From Catellatospora sp. KI3 (GTDB lineage: Bacteria; Actinomycetota; Actinomycetes; Mycobacteriales; Micromonosporaceae), in NCBI RefSeq assembly GCF_029948125.1, contig NZ_JASAMB010000006.1, positions 248,001-312,000 of the forward strand: DNA of 64,000 nucleotides. Direction: 5' to 3'. The notes under the pieces are model-generated. The model saw nothing but the letters and a program-made list of their open reading frames with translations. It was not told the DNA's origin and did not search any database. Of the stretch, positions 37,155 through 46,304 are shown piece by piece. Each line of letters opens with the position of its first letter. The stretch's first letter is position 1. A program made the translations under genes and the position numbers.

Positions 37155-39410
37155 TTGCGAATCCGCAAAATTGGCAGCGCAGTCGGGATCACCGCTGCTC
37201 TGGTCGCGGCCAGCCTCGCGGGTGCCCCCGCGAGCGGCGCGCCGAAGCCGGTAGTCCCGCAGGAGCCGTCGCTCGCGCACCGAGACGACAACCTGCCCAA
37301 CCCCCTGGCCGAGTCCAAGTCCGAGCTGACCAAGCAGGCTATCGCTGCCGTCGTCTCGGGTAAGGCGAAGGCCGTCGAGCGCAACGGCTCGCAGGTCGTC
37401 CGCCTGGGCGGCCGCTGGGCAGAGCTGAAGAAGAAGGCCGACAAGGTCGACCCGATCTTCGTGGTGCTGTCGCAGTTCAGCGACACCCCGCACCCCGTCG
37501 TCGGCGGAGCCCCCGGCCCCCAGAAGAACGAGATCCCGCAGCCCGACCGGGCGGTGGACAACTCGACCTACTGGGAGTCGGACTTCAACCAGGCCCACTT
37601 CGACAAGCTGTACAACGGCGACACCGAGTCGGTGGCCGACTTCTACTACCAGCAGTCGGGCGCCAAGTACACGACCAAGGCCGCGGTCTCCGACTGGGTC
37701 CAGGTCCCGTACAACGAGGCTCGCTACGGCAGCAACAACTACGCCGACAGCAGCACGTACTGGCCGTTCATCAAGGACTCCGCGAACGCCTGGTACAACG
37801 CGCAGATCGCCGCCGGCAAGAGCCCGGCCGAGATCGCGGACTACCTCAAGCAGTTCGACATCTACGACCGGTACGACGCCGACGGCGACGGCAACTTCAA
37901 CGAGCCGGACGGCTACATCGACCACTTCCAGGCTGTGCACGCTGGAGAGGGCGAAGAGGCCGGCGGCGGCGCGCAGGGCGCCGACGCGATCTGGTCGCAC
38001 CGCTGGTACGCGTACTCCAACGGCGCCGGCACGACCGGTCCGGCGGGGGCGCTGCTGGGCGGTACCCAGATCGGCACCTCGGGCATCTGGATCGGTGACT
38101 ACACCATCCAGCCCGAGAACGGCGGCCTGGGCGTGTTCGCGCACGAGTTCGGCCACGACCTCGGTCTGCCGGACCTGTACGACACCGCCGGCGGTGACAA
38201 CAGCACCTCGTTCTGGACGCTGATGTCGGGCGGTTCCTGGATGAGCCACAGCGCCACGAACATCGGCACCTCGCCGGTGTACATGGGGCCGTGGGAGAAG
38301 CTCTTCCTGGGCTGGCTGGACTACACCGTCGTGGAGAACGGCACGACCAAGATGGTCTCGCTGGGCTCCGCCGCCACCCCGAAGGGCCTGCCGCAGGCGG
38401 TTCTCGTGCCGCTGCCGACGCAGACCCTGACCACCGAGTGGAACACCCCGTTCTCGGGCTCCTACGAGTGGTGGGGCGGGTCGGCCGACGGCCTGAGCAA
38501 CACCCTGACGCGCACCGTCGACCTGACCGGTGCCACCACGGCGACGCTCAGCGCGAAGGTCCAGTACGACATCGAGACGGACTACGACTACCTCTACGGT
38601 GAGGTCAGCACCAACGGTGGGGCCAGCTGGACCCAGCTTGGTCAGCTGGACGGCAGCTCCAACGGCGCGTGGGAGGATCTCTCCTACGATCTGTCGGCCT
38701 ACGCCGGCCAGGTGTTCACGTTCCGTTTCCGGTACGCCACCGACGGCGGCGTGCACTACTCGGGTCCGTTCCTGGACAACATCGCCCTCACCACCGACGG
38801 CGCCGGCGGTTTCTCCGACGACGTCGAGGCCGGTGTGGGCGGCTGGACCGCGAGCGGGTTCACCCGCTTCGGCGGCACCAGCACCCGCCAGGCGGAGCAC
38901 TTCTACCTCGCGGAGTACCGGTCCTACACCGGTTACGACAAGAACCTGAAGACGGGTCCGTACAACTTCGTCGGCGGCTCGCGCCCCGACTGGGTCGAGA
39001 AGTTCGCGTTCCAGGACGGTCTGCTGGTGTGGTACGTGAACTACGCGTACGACGACAACAACACCTCGGCGGAGGGCCAGGAAGGCCACGGCCAGGTGCT
39101 GCCGGTCGACGCCCGTCCCGCGCCGCTGACGTTCTCGGACGGCAGCCTGCTGGGCAACCGTCGTCAGCCGTTCGACGCGACCTTCGGTCTGCAGAAGACG
39201 GACGCGGTCACGTTCCACCGCAACGACATGGTTCTGAACGTGCCGTCGAAGCCGGGCATCCCGACCTTCGACGACTCGGACCCGAACCGCTACTGGTCGG
39301 CCGCGAACCCGCTCAACTCGGTCAAGGTCGCCGGTGACGGCGTCAAGATCTCGATGTGGCTCGAGGTCCCCGGCACCCTGCCGGTGGTCCTGCTCCAGGT
39401 CAAGAACTGA
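37155..39410 (+). CDS. Secreted M6-family metalloprotease (immune inhibitor A-like)
   Basis: A 751-residue exported zinc protease. Residues 1-29 are a signal peptide. The catalytic motif HEFGH is at 330-334 (FAHEFGHDLGLPD) with the downstream Met-turn TLMSGGSWM. An EF-hand-like calcium loop DADGDGNFNEPDG lies near 241, and a carbohydrate/jelly-roll-like domain with SGPFLDNIALTTDG sits near 535-560. TTG at 37155 is the start, with GGGAGGGAGG ending five bases before it. It is likely to degrade extracellular protein. A good terminator follows at 39434. Confidence 0.9.
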   Translation: MRIRKIGSAVGITAALVAASLAGAPASGAPKPVVPQEPSLAHRDDNLPNPLAESKSELTKQAIAAVVSGKAKAVERNGSQVVRLGGRWAELKKKADKVDPIFVVLSQFSDTPHPVVGGAPGPQKNEIPQPDRAVDNSTYWESDFNQAHFDKLYNGDTESVADFYYQQSGAKYTTKAAVSDWVQVPYNEARYGSNNYADSSTYWPFIKDSANAWYNAQIAAGKSPAEIADYLKQFDIYDRYDADGDGNFNEPDGYIDHFQAVHAGEGEEAGGGAQGADAIWSHRWYAYSNGAGTTGPAGALLGGTQIGTSGIWIGDYTIQPENGGLGVFAHEFGHDLGLPDLYDTAGGDNSTSFWTLMSGGSWMSHSATNIGTSPVYMGPWEKLFLGWLDYTVVENGTTKMVSLGSAATPKGLPQAVLVPLPTQTLTTEWNTPFSGSYEWWGGSADGLSNTLTRTVDLTGATTATLSAKVQYDIETDYDYLYGEVSTNGGASWTQLGQLDGSSNGAWEDLSYDLSAYAGQVFTFRFRYATDGGVHYSGPFLDNIALTTDGAGGFSDDVEAGVGGWTASGFTRFGGTSTRQAEHFYLAEYRSYTGYDKNLKTGPYNFVGGSRPDWVEKFAFQDGLLVWYVNYAYDDNNTSAEGQEGHGQVLPVDARPAPLTFSDGSLLGNRRQPFDATFGLQKTDAVTFHRNDMVLNVPSKPGIPTFDDSDPNRYWSAANPLNSVKVAGDGVKISMWLEVPGTLPVVLLQVKN

Positions 39411-39433
39411 CGACCTGAACCACCAGCACCAAA

Positions 39434-39463
39434 GAGGAGCTCGCCCGTGAGGGCGGGCTCCTC
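39434..39463 (+). terminator. Terminator of the M6 protease gene
   Basis: GAGGAGCTCGCCC pairs with GGGCGGGCTCCTC (one G-T pair) around a GTGA loop, followed by TTCTC. It is 23 bp after the stop codon. Confidence 0.85.
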
Positions 39464-39521
39464 TTCTCATCCCCGACGGCGGCCGACGGCCGCCGTTTCC
39501 GTCCCTGAGAAAGAGGCATCC

Positions 39522-39938
39522 ATGTCAAGACCTGCCCCAGCGCTCCGAGCGGTGGCGCTGGCCGCGGCCACGACAGTCGCCAGCGTGGCCTGCCTGCCCT
39601 TCGGGCAGCACCTCGTACCGGCGGCGCCGGGCTCCGACGACTACCACCTGCCGATCACGGCAGGCGAGATCGTGCTGCCGGTCGTACTGGCGCTGCTCTG
39701 CCTCGCCGGTGGCTGGTGGTTCGGGTCGCGTGGCGGGGTGCTGTGGACGGCAGGGGCGATCAGCCTGCCCGCAGTGGTGGTGTACTCGGTGTCCTGGGCC
39801 TCCGCCGAGTCGATCGGCGCCAACATGTGGATCATCGGCACGGTGGTGTCCGTGCCGGTGCTCCTGCTCGGTTCGGGTGTGCTGGCACTGGCCGGCCTGT
39901 GGCTGCGTCGCCTGGCAGACCGCCGCAAGGCCGCGTGA
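39522..39938 (+). CDS. Small membrane protein, unknown function
   Basis: A 138-residue protein with three or four hydrophobic segments: a signal-like helix at about 8-27, then helices near 45-62 (GEIVLPVVLALLCLAGGWWF), 70-86 and 100-125, and a basic tail RRLADRRKAA. The ATG at 39522 is preceded by GAAAGAGGC. I do not recognise the family. It lies between the M6 protease terminator and a strong bidirectional hairpin, so it is a single-gene unit. Confidence 0.7.
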   Translation: MSRPAPALRAVALAAATTVASVACLPFGQHLVPAAPGSDDYHLPITAGEIVLPVVLALLCLAGGWWFGSRGGVLWTAGAISLPAVVVYSVSWASAESIGANMWIIGTVVSVPVLLLGSGVLALAGLWLRRLADRRKAA

Positions 39939-39951
39939 CCCCGTGCACGCG

Positions 39952-39986
39952 GCGTGGGCGGCACCCGGTCCGGGTGCCGCCCACGC
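39952..39986. terminator. Bidirectional terminator between convergent genes
   Basis: Perfect 17-bp arms (GCGTGGGCGGCACCCGG and its complement) with a single T between them form a near-continuous palindrome in the 62-bp gap between the small membrane gene and acs. Confidence 0.85.
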
Positions 39987-40000
39987 TACGAGCCGATCGG

Positions 40001-41953
40001 TCAGTCCTCGTTCGAGGAGCCGGAGTTCATACCGGCGGCGATCAGGTTCATGACCGCCGAGTCCTGCAGGGTGGTGACGTCGCCCAGCGACCGCTTCTCG
40101 GCCACGTCGCGCAGCAGCCGTCGCATGATCTTGCCGGAGCGGGTCTTCGGCAGCTCCGTGACCAGCATGATCTGGCGCGGCTTGCAGATCGGGCCCAGCG
40201 TCTTGGAGACGTGCTCACGCAGCTCCGCCACGCCGACCTCGGCCCCGCCGCGCAGGATCACGAACGCGACGATCGCCTGGCCGGTGGTCGGGTCGGTGGC
40301 GCCGACGACCGCGGCCTCGGCCACCGCCGGGTGCGCCACCAGGGCCGACTCGACCTCGGTGGTGGAGATGTTGTGGCCCGACACGAGCATCACGTCGTCG
40401 ACCCGGCCGAGCAGCCAGATCGCGCCGTCCTCGTCGCGCTTGGCGCCGTCGCCGGCGAAGTAGAAGCCCTGCTCGGCGAAGCGCGACCAGTACGTCTCGA
40501 TGAACCGCTTGTCGTCGCCCCAGATGGTGCGCAGCATCGACGGCCAAGGACCGGTCAGCGCCAGGTATCCGCCGCCGCCGTTGCCGACGATCGAGCCGTC
40601 GTCGGCCACCACCTCGGCCTTGATGCCGGGCAGCGGGCCCATCGCCGAACCGGGCTTGCAGCTGGTCACGCCGGGCAGCGGCGAGATCATGATGGCGCCG
40701 GTCTCGGTCTGCCACCAGGTGTCCACGATCGGGCAGCGGTTGCCGCCGATGTGCTCCCGGTACCACATCCAGGCCTCGGGGTTGATCGGCTCGCCGACCG
40801 AGCCGAGCAGCCGCAGCGAGCTGAGGTCGAACTGGGCCGGGATGTCGTCGCCCCACTTGGCGAAGGTGCGGATCGCGGTCGGGGCGGTGTAGAGGATCGT
40901 GACGCGGTACTTCTCGACGATCTCCCAGAACCGGCCGCGGTGCGGGGTGTCGGGGGTGCCCTCGTACATGACCTGGGTGGCGCCGTTGGAGAGCGGGCCG
41001 TACACGATGTAGCTGTGGCCGGTGACCCAGCCGATGTCGGCGGTGCACCAGTAGACGTCGGTCTCCGGCTTCAGGTCGAACACCGCGTGGTGGGTGTACG
41101 ACGCCTGGGTCAGGTACCCGCCGGTGGTGTGCAGGATGCCCTTCGGGCGGGCGGTGGTGCCCGACGTGTACAGGATGAACAGCGGGTGCTCGGCGTCGAA
41201 GGCCTGCGCCTCGTGCTCGGCCGACGCGGTGCCCACGGCGTCGTGCCACCACACGTCGCGGCTGTCGTCCCACGCCACGTCCTGCCCGGTACGCCGCACG
41301 ACCAGCACCTTCTCGACGGTCGGGCACTCGGCCACCGACTCGTCGACGGTCGGCTTGAGCGCGCTGGGCGCCCCCCGGCGGTAGCCGCCGTCGGCCGTGA
41401 TGACGACCTTGGCGCTCGCGTCCTGGATGCGTCCGGCCAGCGCGTCCTTGCTGAACCCGCCGAACACGACGGAGTGGGTGGCACCGACGCGGGCGCAGGC
41501 GAGCATCGCCACGGCGGCCTCGGGGATCATCGGCAGGTAGATGGCCACCCGGTCGCCCGCGGTCACGCCCAGCGAGGTCAGCGCGTTCGCGGCCCGGCAC
41601 ACCTCGGCGTGCAGGTCGGCGTAGGTGATGGTGCGGGTGTCGCCCGGCTCGCCCTCCCAGTGGATGGCGACGCGGTCGCCCAGGCCGTTGGCCAGGTGCC
41701 GGTCCAGGCAGTTGTACGCGATGTTGAGCTTGCCGCCGACGAACCACTTCGCGAACGGCGGGTTCGACCAGTCCAGCACCTGGTCCCACGGCTGGGCCCA
41801 GTCGAGCCGCCGGGCCTGGGTCTCCCAGAAGGCGAGCCGGTCGGCGTCGGCCGCCGCGTACGCCTCAGCGGTGACGTTGGCCTGCGCCGCGAGTTCCGCC
41901 GGCGGGTCGAACCGCCGCGACTCGTGCAGCAGATTCTCCAGGGTCTCGCTCAC
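40001..41953 (-). CDS. acs: Acetyl-CoA synthetase
   Basis: A 650-residue AMP-forming enzyme that activates acetate to acetyl-CoA. The ATP motif [18 protein letters not shown], the WWQTETG motif, [13 protein letters not shown] and the C-terminal [11 protein letters not shown] with the regulatory lysine (Lys608), whose acetylation silences the enzyme, are all present. The start is GTG 41953 with AGGAGG seven bases upstream. It is divergent from a Fic-like gene, and the palindrome at 42036-42050 lies in the shared promoter region. Confidence 0.96.
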   Translation of the reverse strand: MSETLENLLHESRRFDPPAELAAQANVTAEAYAAADADRLAFWETQARRLDWAQPWDQVLDWSNPPFAKWFVGGKLNIAYNCLDRHLANGLGDRVAIHWEGEPGDTRTITYADLHAEVCRAANALTSLGVTAGDRVAIYLPMIPEAAVAMLACARVGATHSVVFGGFSKDALAGRIQDASAKVVITADGGYRRGAPSALKPTVDESVAECPTVEKVLVVRRTGQDVAWDDSRDVWWHDAVGTASAEHEAQAFDAEHPLFILYTSGTTARPKGILHTTGGYLTQASYTHHAVFDLKPETDVYWCTADIGWVTGHSYIVYGPLSNGATQVMYEGTPDTPHRGRFWEIVEKYRVTILYTAPTAIRTFAKWGDDIPAQFDLSSLRLLGSVGEPINPEAWMWYREHIGGNRCPIVDTWWQTETGAIMISPLPGVTSCKPGSAMGPLPGIKAEVVADDGSIVGNGGGGYLALTGPWPSMLRTIWGDDKRFIETYWSRFAEQGFYFAGDGAKRDEDGAIWLLGRVDDVMLVSGHNISTTEVESALVAHPAVAEAAVVGATDPTTGQAIVAFVILRGGAEVGVAELREHVSKTLGPICKPRQIMLVTELPKTRSGKIMRRLLRDVAEKRSLGDVTTLQDSAVMNLIAAGMNSGSSNED

Positions 41954-42035
41954 TGCCGCGCCTCCTTGGGGTGTCGAATATGCCTGTGACGTCGGTCTCG
42001 GGGCTGATGTTACGTCGCCGTGACGGACGTTTACA

Positions 42036-42050
42036 GTTAGGGTCCCTAAC
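42036..42050. promoter_or_regulatory. Perfect palindrome upstream of acs
   Basis: GTTAGGGTCCCTAAC is a perfect 7-1-7 inverted repeat 83 bp before the acs start and 58 bp before the Fic-like gene. It shares TTAGGGTC and CCTAAC with the element at 2306-2320. It is a good candidate operator; the regulator is unknown. Confidence 0.5.
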
Positions 42051-42107
42051 AATTTCCGGCGAAGTGCCGTGACGAGGCCATGCCCGACCGGCGGCTAGTC
42101 TCCGGGC

Positions 42108-42836
42108 ATGACTATGGACCCCCTGGCCCCGCTGCTGGAGCTGGCCGACGTCGAATCTGCGGTGAACGGTGCCCGCGCTGCGGTGGATGGCGCGTACAAG
42201 CACCGGGCCCTGCGGCGCCAGGGCGGGGCGGTCGCGGCCGAGATCAGCCTGCGCTGCGCGGTGGCCAGCGCCGCCCTCGAAGGCCACCGGTACGAGCTCA
42301 GCGCCGTACGCGGCGGAACGGTCCTGGATGCGGTCCTGCAGGGTGCGCTGCGCGTAGCCGAGGCCCTGCCGACCCTGCACGAGCGCTGGCGCACATCCCC
42401 CCGCCAGGTGCTGGCCCGACTGCACCTGCTCGCCGGCACCGGCGTCCTGCCCGAGCACGACCTCGGAAAGCCGCAGTCCGCGGCCGCCCCCCGGCTGGAC
42501 ACGCTGCTGGAGCTGGTCACCGCCGAGGCGGGCGATCCGCTGGTGCGGGCCGCCGTCGTACACGGCGAACTGCTGGCGCTGCAGGCATTCCCCGGCGTCA
42601 ACGGCATCGTGGCCCGGGCGGCCGCCCGGCTCACCCTGGTCGGCAGCGGCTTCGACCCGCGCGGCCTGGTCCCCGTCGAGATCGCCCACCTGGACCGCGA
42701 GCCCGAGTACATCGGCGCCGCCAACGCCTTCGCCACCGGCACCCCCGACGGCCTGCGCTCCTGGCTACGCCACTACACCACCGCCGTCACCCAGGCCTGC
42801 ACCCGGCTCCCCGACCTGGCCGACCCCTTCCTCTGA
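42108..42836 (+). CDS. Fic/Fido-like protein with degenerate active site
   Basis: A 242-residue protein whose layout resembles Fic-domain proteins. CAVASAALEGHRYEL near residue 50 matches the S-A-x-E-G helix before the Fic core. LQAFPGVNGIVAR (158-170) aligns with the Fic motif HPFxxGNGRxxR, but the catalytic His is Gln159 and the first Arg is Ile167. AMP transfer is therefore unlikely. A homologue occupies the same place between acs and the Tad region in mycobacteria, from memory, so it is an old, conserved gene. The start is ATG 42108; a second ATG lies six bases on. Confidence 0.6.
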   Translation: MTMDPLAPLLELADVESAVNGARAAVDGAYKHRALRRQGGAVAAEISLRCAVASAALEGHRYELSAVRGGTVLDAVLQGALRVAEALPTLHERWRTSPRQVLARLHLLAGTGVLPEHDLGKPQSAAAPRLDTLLELVTAEAGDPLVRAAVVHGELLALQAFPGVNGIVARAAARLTLVGSGFDPRGLVPVEIAHLDREPEYIGAANAFATGTPDGLRSWLRHYTTAVTQACTRLPDLADPFL

Positions 42837-43025
42837 CCCACCACCACCACCCTCTAGCCCGCCATCACCACCGACCCCGCGCCCTGCACAACCGGCTCCT
42901 ACCTGGACAAGCTCACTCACACCCGGGCAGTTCCAGCCCGACTCCCCGCAACGCCCGGCTACCCGCTACGCGGAAAGGCTCACCGAACGTGTCCAGCCGG
43001 TTCGGCAGGCGCACAGAATCCCTCG

Positions 43026-43220
43026 TTGATCGCTACCAGCGGTCAAACCAGCCGGTTCTGAACGACATTCCGACCGCGCACAGTGATCAAGGCCGCGAAA
43101 GCACCCGAAGATCGCGTCCAGCGGACACTTCCCGGGCACCCAAATCGACGAAATCCAAGGTTCCGACCCCCAGCACTGATCAAGCCAAGCCCGAGACAGC
43201 AAGATCGCCACCAGTGGTCA
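43026..43220. repeat. Family C repeats, four copies
   Basis: Copies of a motif close to TGACCGCAGGTGGCGATCA occur at 43026-43047 (reverse), 43072-43090, 43165-43185 and 43203-43220 (reverse). The ends TGACC and GATCA(AG) are best conserved. The same family fills 51430-51956. Confidence 0.6.
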
Positions 43221-43500
43221 TCCTCCGGGCGAGCCCTCCTGCGGCGAGTGGCCATTCCCGAACAAGGCTTCACTGCGGCGAGTGGTCCATCCTCCGGGCG
43301 ACGCCGCTACGGCCCCAGACTCGACTCACCGGCAACAAGCGGCAAGCCCCACCCCATACCAAATGAAAAGCAGTCGCCGCCCCACAAGCAGCAACCCGCA
43401 CAGCCCTAACCCGCACAAAGCCGAAAGCCCCGCCCCGCCCATCCTCCACTCAGCCCAACCCGCGCGCGCTCGCCGGCGGCGTCTGGACTGAGGAGCGTGA

Positions 43501-43636
43501 CTGGGCCGAAGGCCCAGCAGCGACGAGGGAAGACGCCGCCTGAAAGGCGAGCGCGCGCGCCCGCGGAGGCGGGCGCCAGAAGCAGAGCGAGCGCGCCGCG
43601 CCTGCGGAGGGAGGCGCCGAAAATATGGATGGCGCC
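43501..43636. other. Cluster of hairpins, possible structured RNA or repeat
   Basis: Consecutive self-complementary elements are present: CTGGGCC-GAA-GGCCCAG (43501-43517), GCGCCCGC-GGAG-GCGGGCGC (43557-43576) and GGCGCC pairs at 43613 and 43631. The purine-rich tight loops are typical of RNA hairpins, but a dispersed palindromic repeat would look the same. Confidence 0.4.
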
Positions 43637-43935
43637 GCATGTTCGCGACGCCATCGCGCACGTCCGCCCGGGTTACCAGGCGTGCACCTCTGGCTAACTG
43701 CCCTCGGCGGACCCGTGGGTCTCGCCGGGACTTTGCCTTCACGACGGCTAGATCGCGCGTGGGTGCCCGGTGGCCGTGCTCGAAAGCTGGCTTCTGCCAG
43801 CTAGTTTCGGCTGCAGAACGCTTCCGTACTCACTTTTCTACGCCCGTTTCGCCCCGATGGCCAGCCCTCGCCGGGAATGTGTGACAGATGGGGCTGGTGT
43901 GGCACTCCGGTCACTCGGAGGCGTGGTCCGATTGC

Positions 43936-44799
43936 TCAGAGTGCGGCTGCTGCCGCGGCGGCCCGGGCGCGGCGGCGGCGGCCGTACCAGGCGATGCCGA
44001 TGGCGACGGTCACGCCGAGCCCCAGCGCGGCGGCGGCCACGGGCACTGCCGGCCGGTTGCGCAGCCGTCGGGCCAGCGGCACCGGATGCCGGAACTCCAG
44101 CACGGGCCACCGGCGTTCGAGGGCTTCGCGGCGCAGCGCCTTGTCGGGGTTGACCGCGCTGGGGTGCCCGACGGCGGCCAGCAGCGGCACGTCGGAGACC
44201 GAGTCGGAGTACGCGTAGCACTCGGCGAGGTCGTAGCCGCGCTCGTCGGCGATGCGGCGCACCGCCTCGACCTTGGCCTGGCCGGCGGCGTAGAAGTCGA
44301 TCTCGCCGGTGTAGCGACCGTCGGCGACCTTCATCCGCGTCGCGATCACGTCGGTGATCCCGAGCTGCGCGCCGATGGGCGCGACCATCTCCTCGCCGGA
44401 GGCCGACACCAGGATGATGTCGCGGCCCGCGGCCTGGTGTTCCTCGATCAGGATGGCCGCCTCGGCGTAGATGTAGGGGTCGATCAGCTCGTGCAGGGTC
44501 TCGCCGACGATCTGGCGCACCTGGTCGACTTTCCAGCCCTTGCACAGCTCGGCCATGTAGTCGCGGGTGCGGACCATCGACTGGTCGTCGGCGCCACCGC
44601 GCTTGAACATGAACTGCGCGTACGCCGTCTTGACGACGTCACGCTTAGTGATCAGGCCGTCTCGATAGAACGGTCTGCCGAAGGCCAACGCGCTCGATGT
44701 CGCGATGACGGTCTTGTCCAGGTCGAAAAACGCGGCGCTGCGGCCCACGGCGAGAAAGTGTAGCCGGGATGTTTCGTTCGCGGCGTCCGGCAGGCGCAA
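43936..44799 (-). CDS. HAD-IB family hydrolase, SerB-like, membrane-tailed
   Basis: A 287-residue HAD-superfamily phosphatase. Motif I is FFDLDKT (Asp26, Asp28), motif II is LVSAS, and motif III/IV is AYSDSVSDVPLLAAVGHPSAVNPD. The insertion between I and II is the helical cap of subclass IB (SerB-like). Near the C-terminus is a hydrophobic helix (PAVPVAAAALGLGVTVAIGIAWYG) and a basic tail, which suggests membrane attachment. Its homologue lies beside the septum-site/Tad locus in mycobacteria (Rv3661 region, from memory). The substrate is not known. Confidence 0.88.
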   Translation of the reverse strand: MRLPDAANETSRLHFLAVGRSAAFFDLDKTVIATSSALAFGRPFYRDGLITKRDVVKTAYAQFMFKRGGADDQSMVRTRDYMAELCKGWKVDQVRQIVGETLHELIDPYIYAEAAILIEEHQAAGRDIILVSASGEEMVAPIGAQLGITDVIATRMKVADGRYTGEIDFYAAGQAKVEAVRRIADERGYDLAECYAYSDSVSDVPLLAAVGHPSAVNPDKALRREALERRWPVLEFRHPVPLARRLRNRPAVPVAAAALGLGVTVAIGIAWYGRRRRARAAAAAAAL

Positions 44800-44944
44800 T
44801 CGTTCACGGGAGGGCGGTAACTGAGCGGCGAATCAGTGATTGCGCAGCGTAGGATCTTGACTTCATCTACGGCGTGTCGGGGCGTGTCGGGACAGAAGCC
44901 TCTCGACGGCGCCGCGTCGGGTGGGGCATGCTTTCGCACACGAG

Positions 44945-45056
44945 CCCTCAGCGGTTGCCTCCCCCCCGCAGCCGCTGAGCGGGTTCCGGCCCACATCCCC
45001 CCTTTGGCCGGACCCCAGGACGGCCCCCGTCTCCCCGGACGGGGGCCGTCGTCTTT
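44945..45056 (+). ncRNA. 6C RNA
   Basis: Two adjacent hairpins each have a loop with six or more C residues, the defining feature of the actinobacterial 6C RNA. Hairpin 1 has stem CTCAGCGG/CCGCTGAG (44947-44979) and a loop with seven Cs. Hairpin 2 has stem GGGTTCCGGCC/GGCCGGACCC (44981-45015) and a loop with six Cs. A terminator follows at 45019-45050. The position between the HAD phosphatase gene and the ssd-like gene is where I recall 6C (B11 in mycobacteria). The exact 5' end is not determined. Confidence 0.9.
45019..45050 (+). terminator. Intrinsic terminator of the 6C RNA
   Basis: Perfect 12-bp arms GACGGCCCCCGT and ACGGGGGCCGTC around an 8-base loop, followed by GTCTTT. The 16-bp text CGTCTTTCCGGGTCCG at its end is repeated at 45071-45086. 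Confidence 0.85.
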
Positions 45057-45209
45057 CCGGGTCCGGCCTGCGTCTTTCCGGGTCCGCGCGCCGCGGCGGC
45101 ATAGCAGATCGACACCCGGGGCGACGCTTCGTCCACAAGCGACCGGTCGTCCACAGGGCGGCCGCCGCGGCGGTGGAGTCGGCACTGGACGGCGGCGCAC
45201 AGTGCCCGC

Positions 45210-46304
45210 ATGAGCCGTACCCCCAACCGATCCGGCGACACCGCCCGCGCGCTGGTCGTGACCGCCGACCCCGAACTGCTCGACCACGTGCTGCGCGTCG
45301 CCGCGGCCGCCGGGGTCGAGATCGAGGTCGCACACGACCCCGGCGCGGCCCGCCTGCGGTATGGCCGCCCGCCGCTGATAGTGCTCGGCGGCGACCAGGT
45401 CGGCGCGTGCGTCCGCGCCCGGCTGCCCCGCCGCCCCGGCGTCGTCATCGCCTGCCGCGACGGCCGCGACGCCCGCCCCTGGGACGACGCCCACCTGCTC
45501 GGCGCCGAACATGTGGTGCTGCTGCCCGCCGCCGAGCCCTGGCTGCACGAGCGGTTCGCGGGCCTACGCACCGCGCCGCGCGGCGGTCGGGTGCTCGCCG
45601 TGCTCGGCGGCCGCGGCGGCGCCGGGGCCAGCGTGCTCGCGGCCGGGCTCGCCGTCACCGCCTGCCGGGACCGGCTGCGCACCCTGCTCGTCGACGCCGA
45701 CCCGCTCGGCGGCGGCGCCGACCTGCTGCTGGGCTGGGAGGAGATGCGCGGGCTGCGCTGGCCGCAACTGGCCCGCGCCAGCGGCCCGGTCGACCCCGCC
45801 GCGCTGGTCGAGGCGCTGCCCAGCCGGGGCGACCTGGTGGTGCTGTCCTGTGCCCGGGACGTGCCCGACGAGGAGTCGCCGGTCATGCCAGCGCTGCCCG
45901 CCGACGCCATGGCGGCCGCCCTCGACGCCGGACGGCGCGGGCGGGACCTGGTCGTCGTGGACGTACCCCGCCGACTGGACGAGGCGGCGGCGGTGGTGCT
46001 GCAGGCCGCGGACCGGGCGCTGCTCGTCGTCCCGGCCGAGCTGCGCGCCGCCGCGGCGGCGGCCCGGATCGTCGACCTGGTGCTGGCCCAGCGCCGCGAG
46101 CTGTCCGTGGTCGTACGCGGCCCAGGGCCGGGCCGGCTGGGCGCCACCGAGATGGCGCAGGCCCTCGGGCTGCCCCTGGCCGGGATGCTGCGCCCGGAGC
46201 CGAGACTGGCCGCGGCCCTCGAACGCGGCGAGCCGCCCGCCTCCGCGCCGCGCGGTCCGCTCGCCCTGCTCTGCGCCAAGCTCATCCGCGAGGTGACGGC
46301 GTGA
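45210..46304 (+). CDS. ssd: Septum site-determining/CpaE-like protein
   Basis: A 364-residue MinD/ParA-superfamily protein. Residues about 10-120 resemble a receiver-like domain, as in CpaE. The P-loop-like motif GGRGGAGAS is at 133-141; the usual signature Lys of Walker A is Arg or absent, as in actinobacterial Ssd. VDADPLGGGADLLLGWE and DLVVVDVPRRLDEAA give the switch regions. It starts the Tad operon: its stop overlaps the tadA start. In mycobacteria Ssd affects septation, while CpaE/TadZ localises Tad machinery. The ATG has little ribosome-site support. Confidence 0.87.
   Translation: MSRTPNRSGDTARALVVTADPELLDHVLRVAAAAGVEIEVAHDPGAARLRYGRPPLIVLGGDQVGACVRARLPRRPGVVIACRDGRDARPWDDAHLLGAEHVVLLPAAEPWLHERFAGLRTAPRGGRVLAVLGGRGGAGASVLAAGLAVTACRDRLRTLLVDADPLGGGADLLLGWEEMRGLRWPQLARASGPVDPAALVEALPSRGDLVVLSCARDVPDEESPVMPALPADAMAAALDAGRRGRDLVVVDVPRRLDEAAAVVLQAADRALLVVPAELRAAAAAARIVDLVLAQRRELSVVVRGPGPGRLGATEMAQALGLPLAGMLRPEPRLAAALERGEPPASAPRGPLALLCAKLIREVTA

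Larger units (their letters stand above)
42837..43935. other. 1.1-kb intergenic region with degenerate repeats and no gene
   Basis: No open frame here has protein-like composition or a good ribosome site. The left part (43026-43220) holds repeat family C in both orientations. A direct repeat of GTGGTCATCCTCCGGGCGA occurs at 43214 and, with one insertion, at 43282; GCGGCGAGTGG recurs nearby. The middle (43501-43636) is a run of hairpins. The right part (43640-43935), next to the end of the HAD phosphatase gene, shows nothing I can name. Confidence 0.6.

Noticed and set aside
43282-43742. Small open frames in the 42.8-43.9 kb desert
   Set aside because: All are short, Arg/Pro-rich and overlap repeats or hairpins; none has a convincing ribosome site.
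45129-45156. Two TCGTCCACA motifs before ssd as a DnaA-box pair
   Set aside because: Both deviate from the consensus and nothing else suggests an origin or DnaA control.
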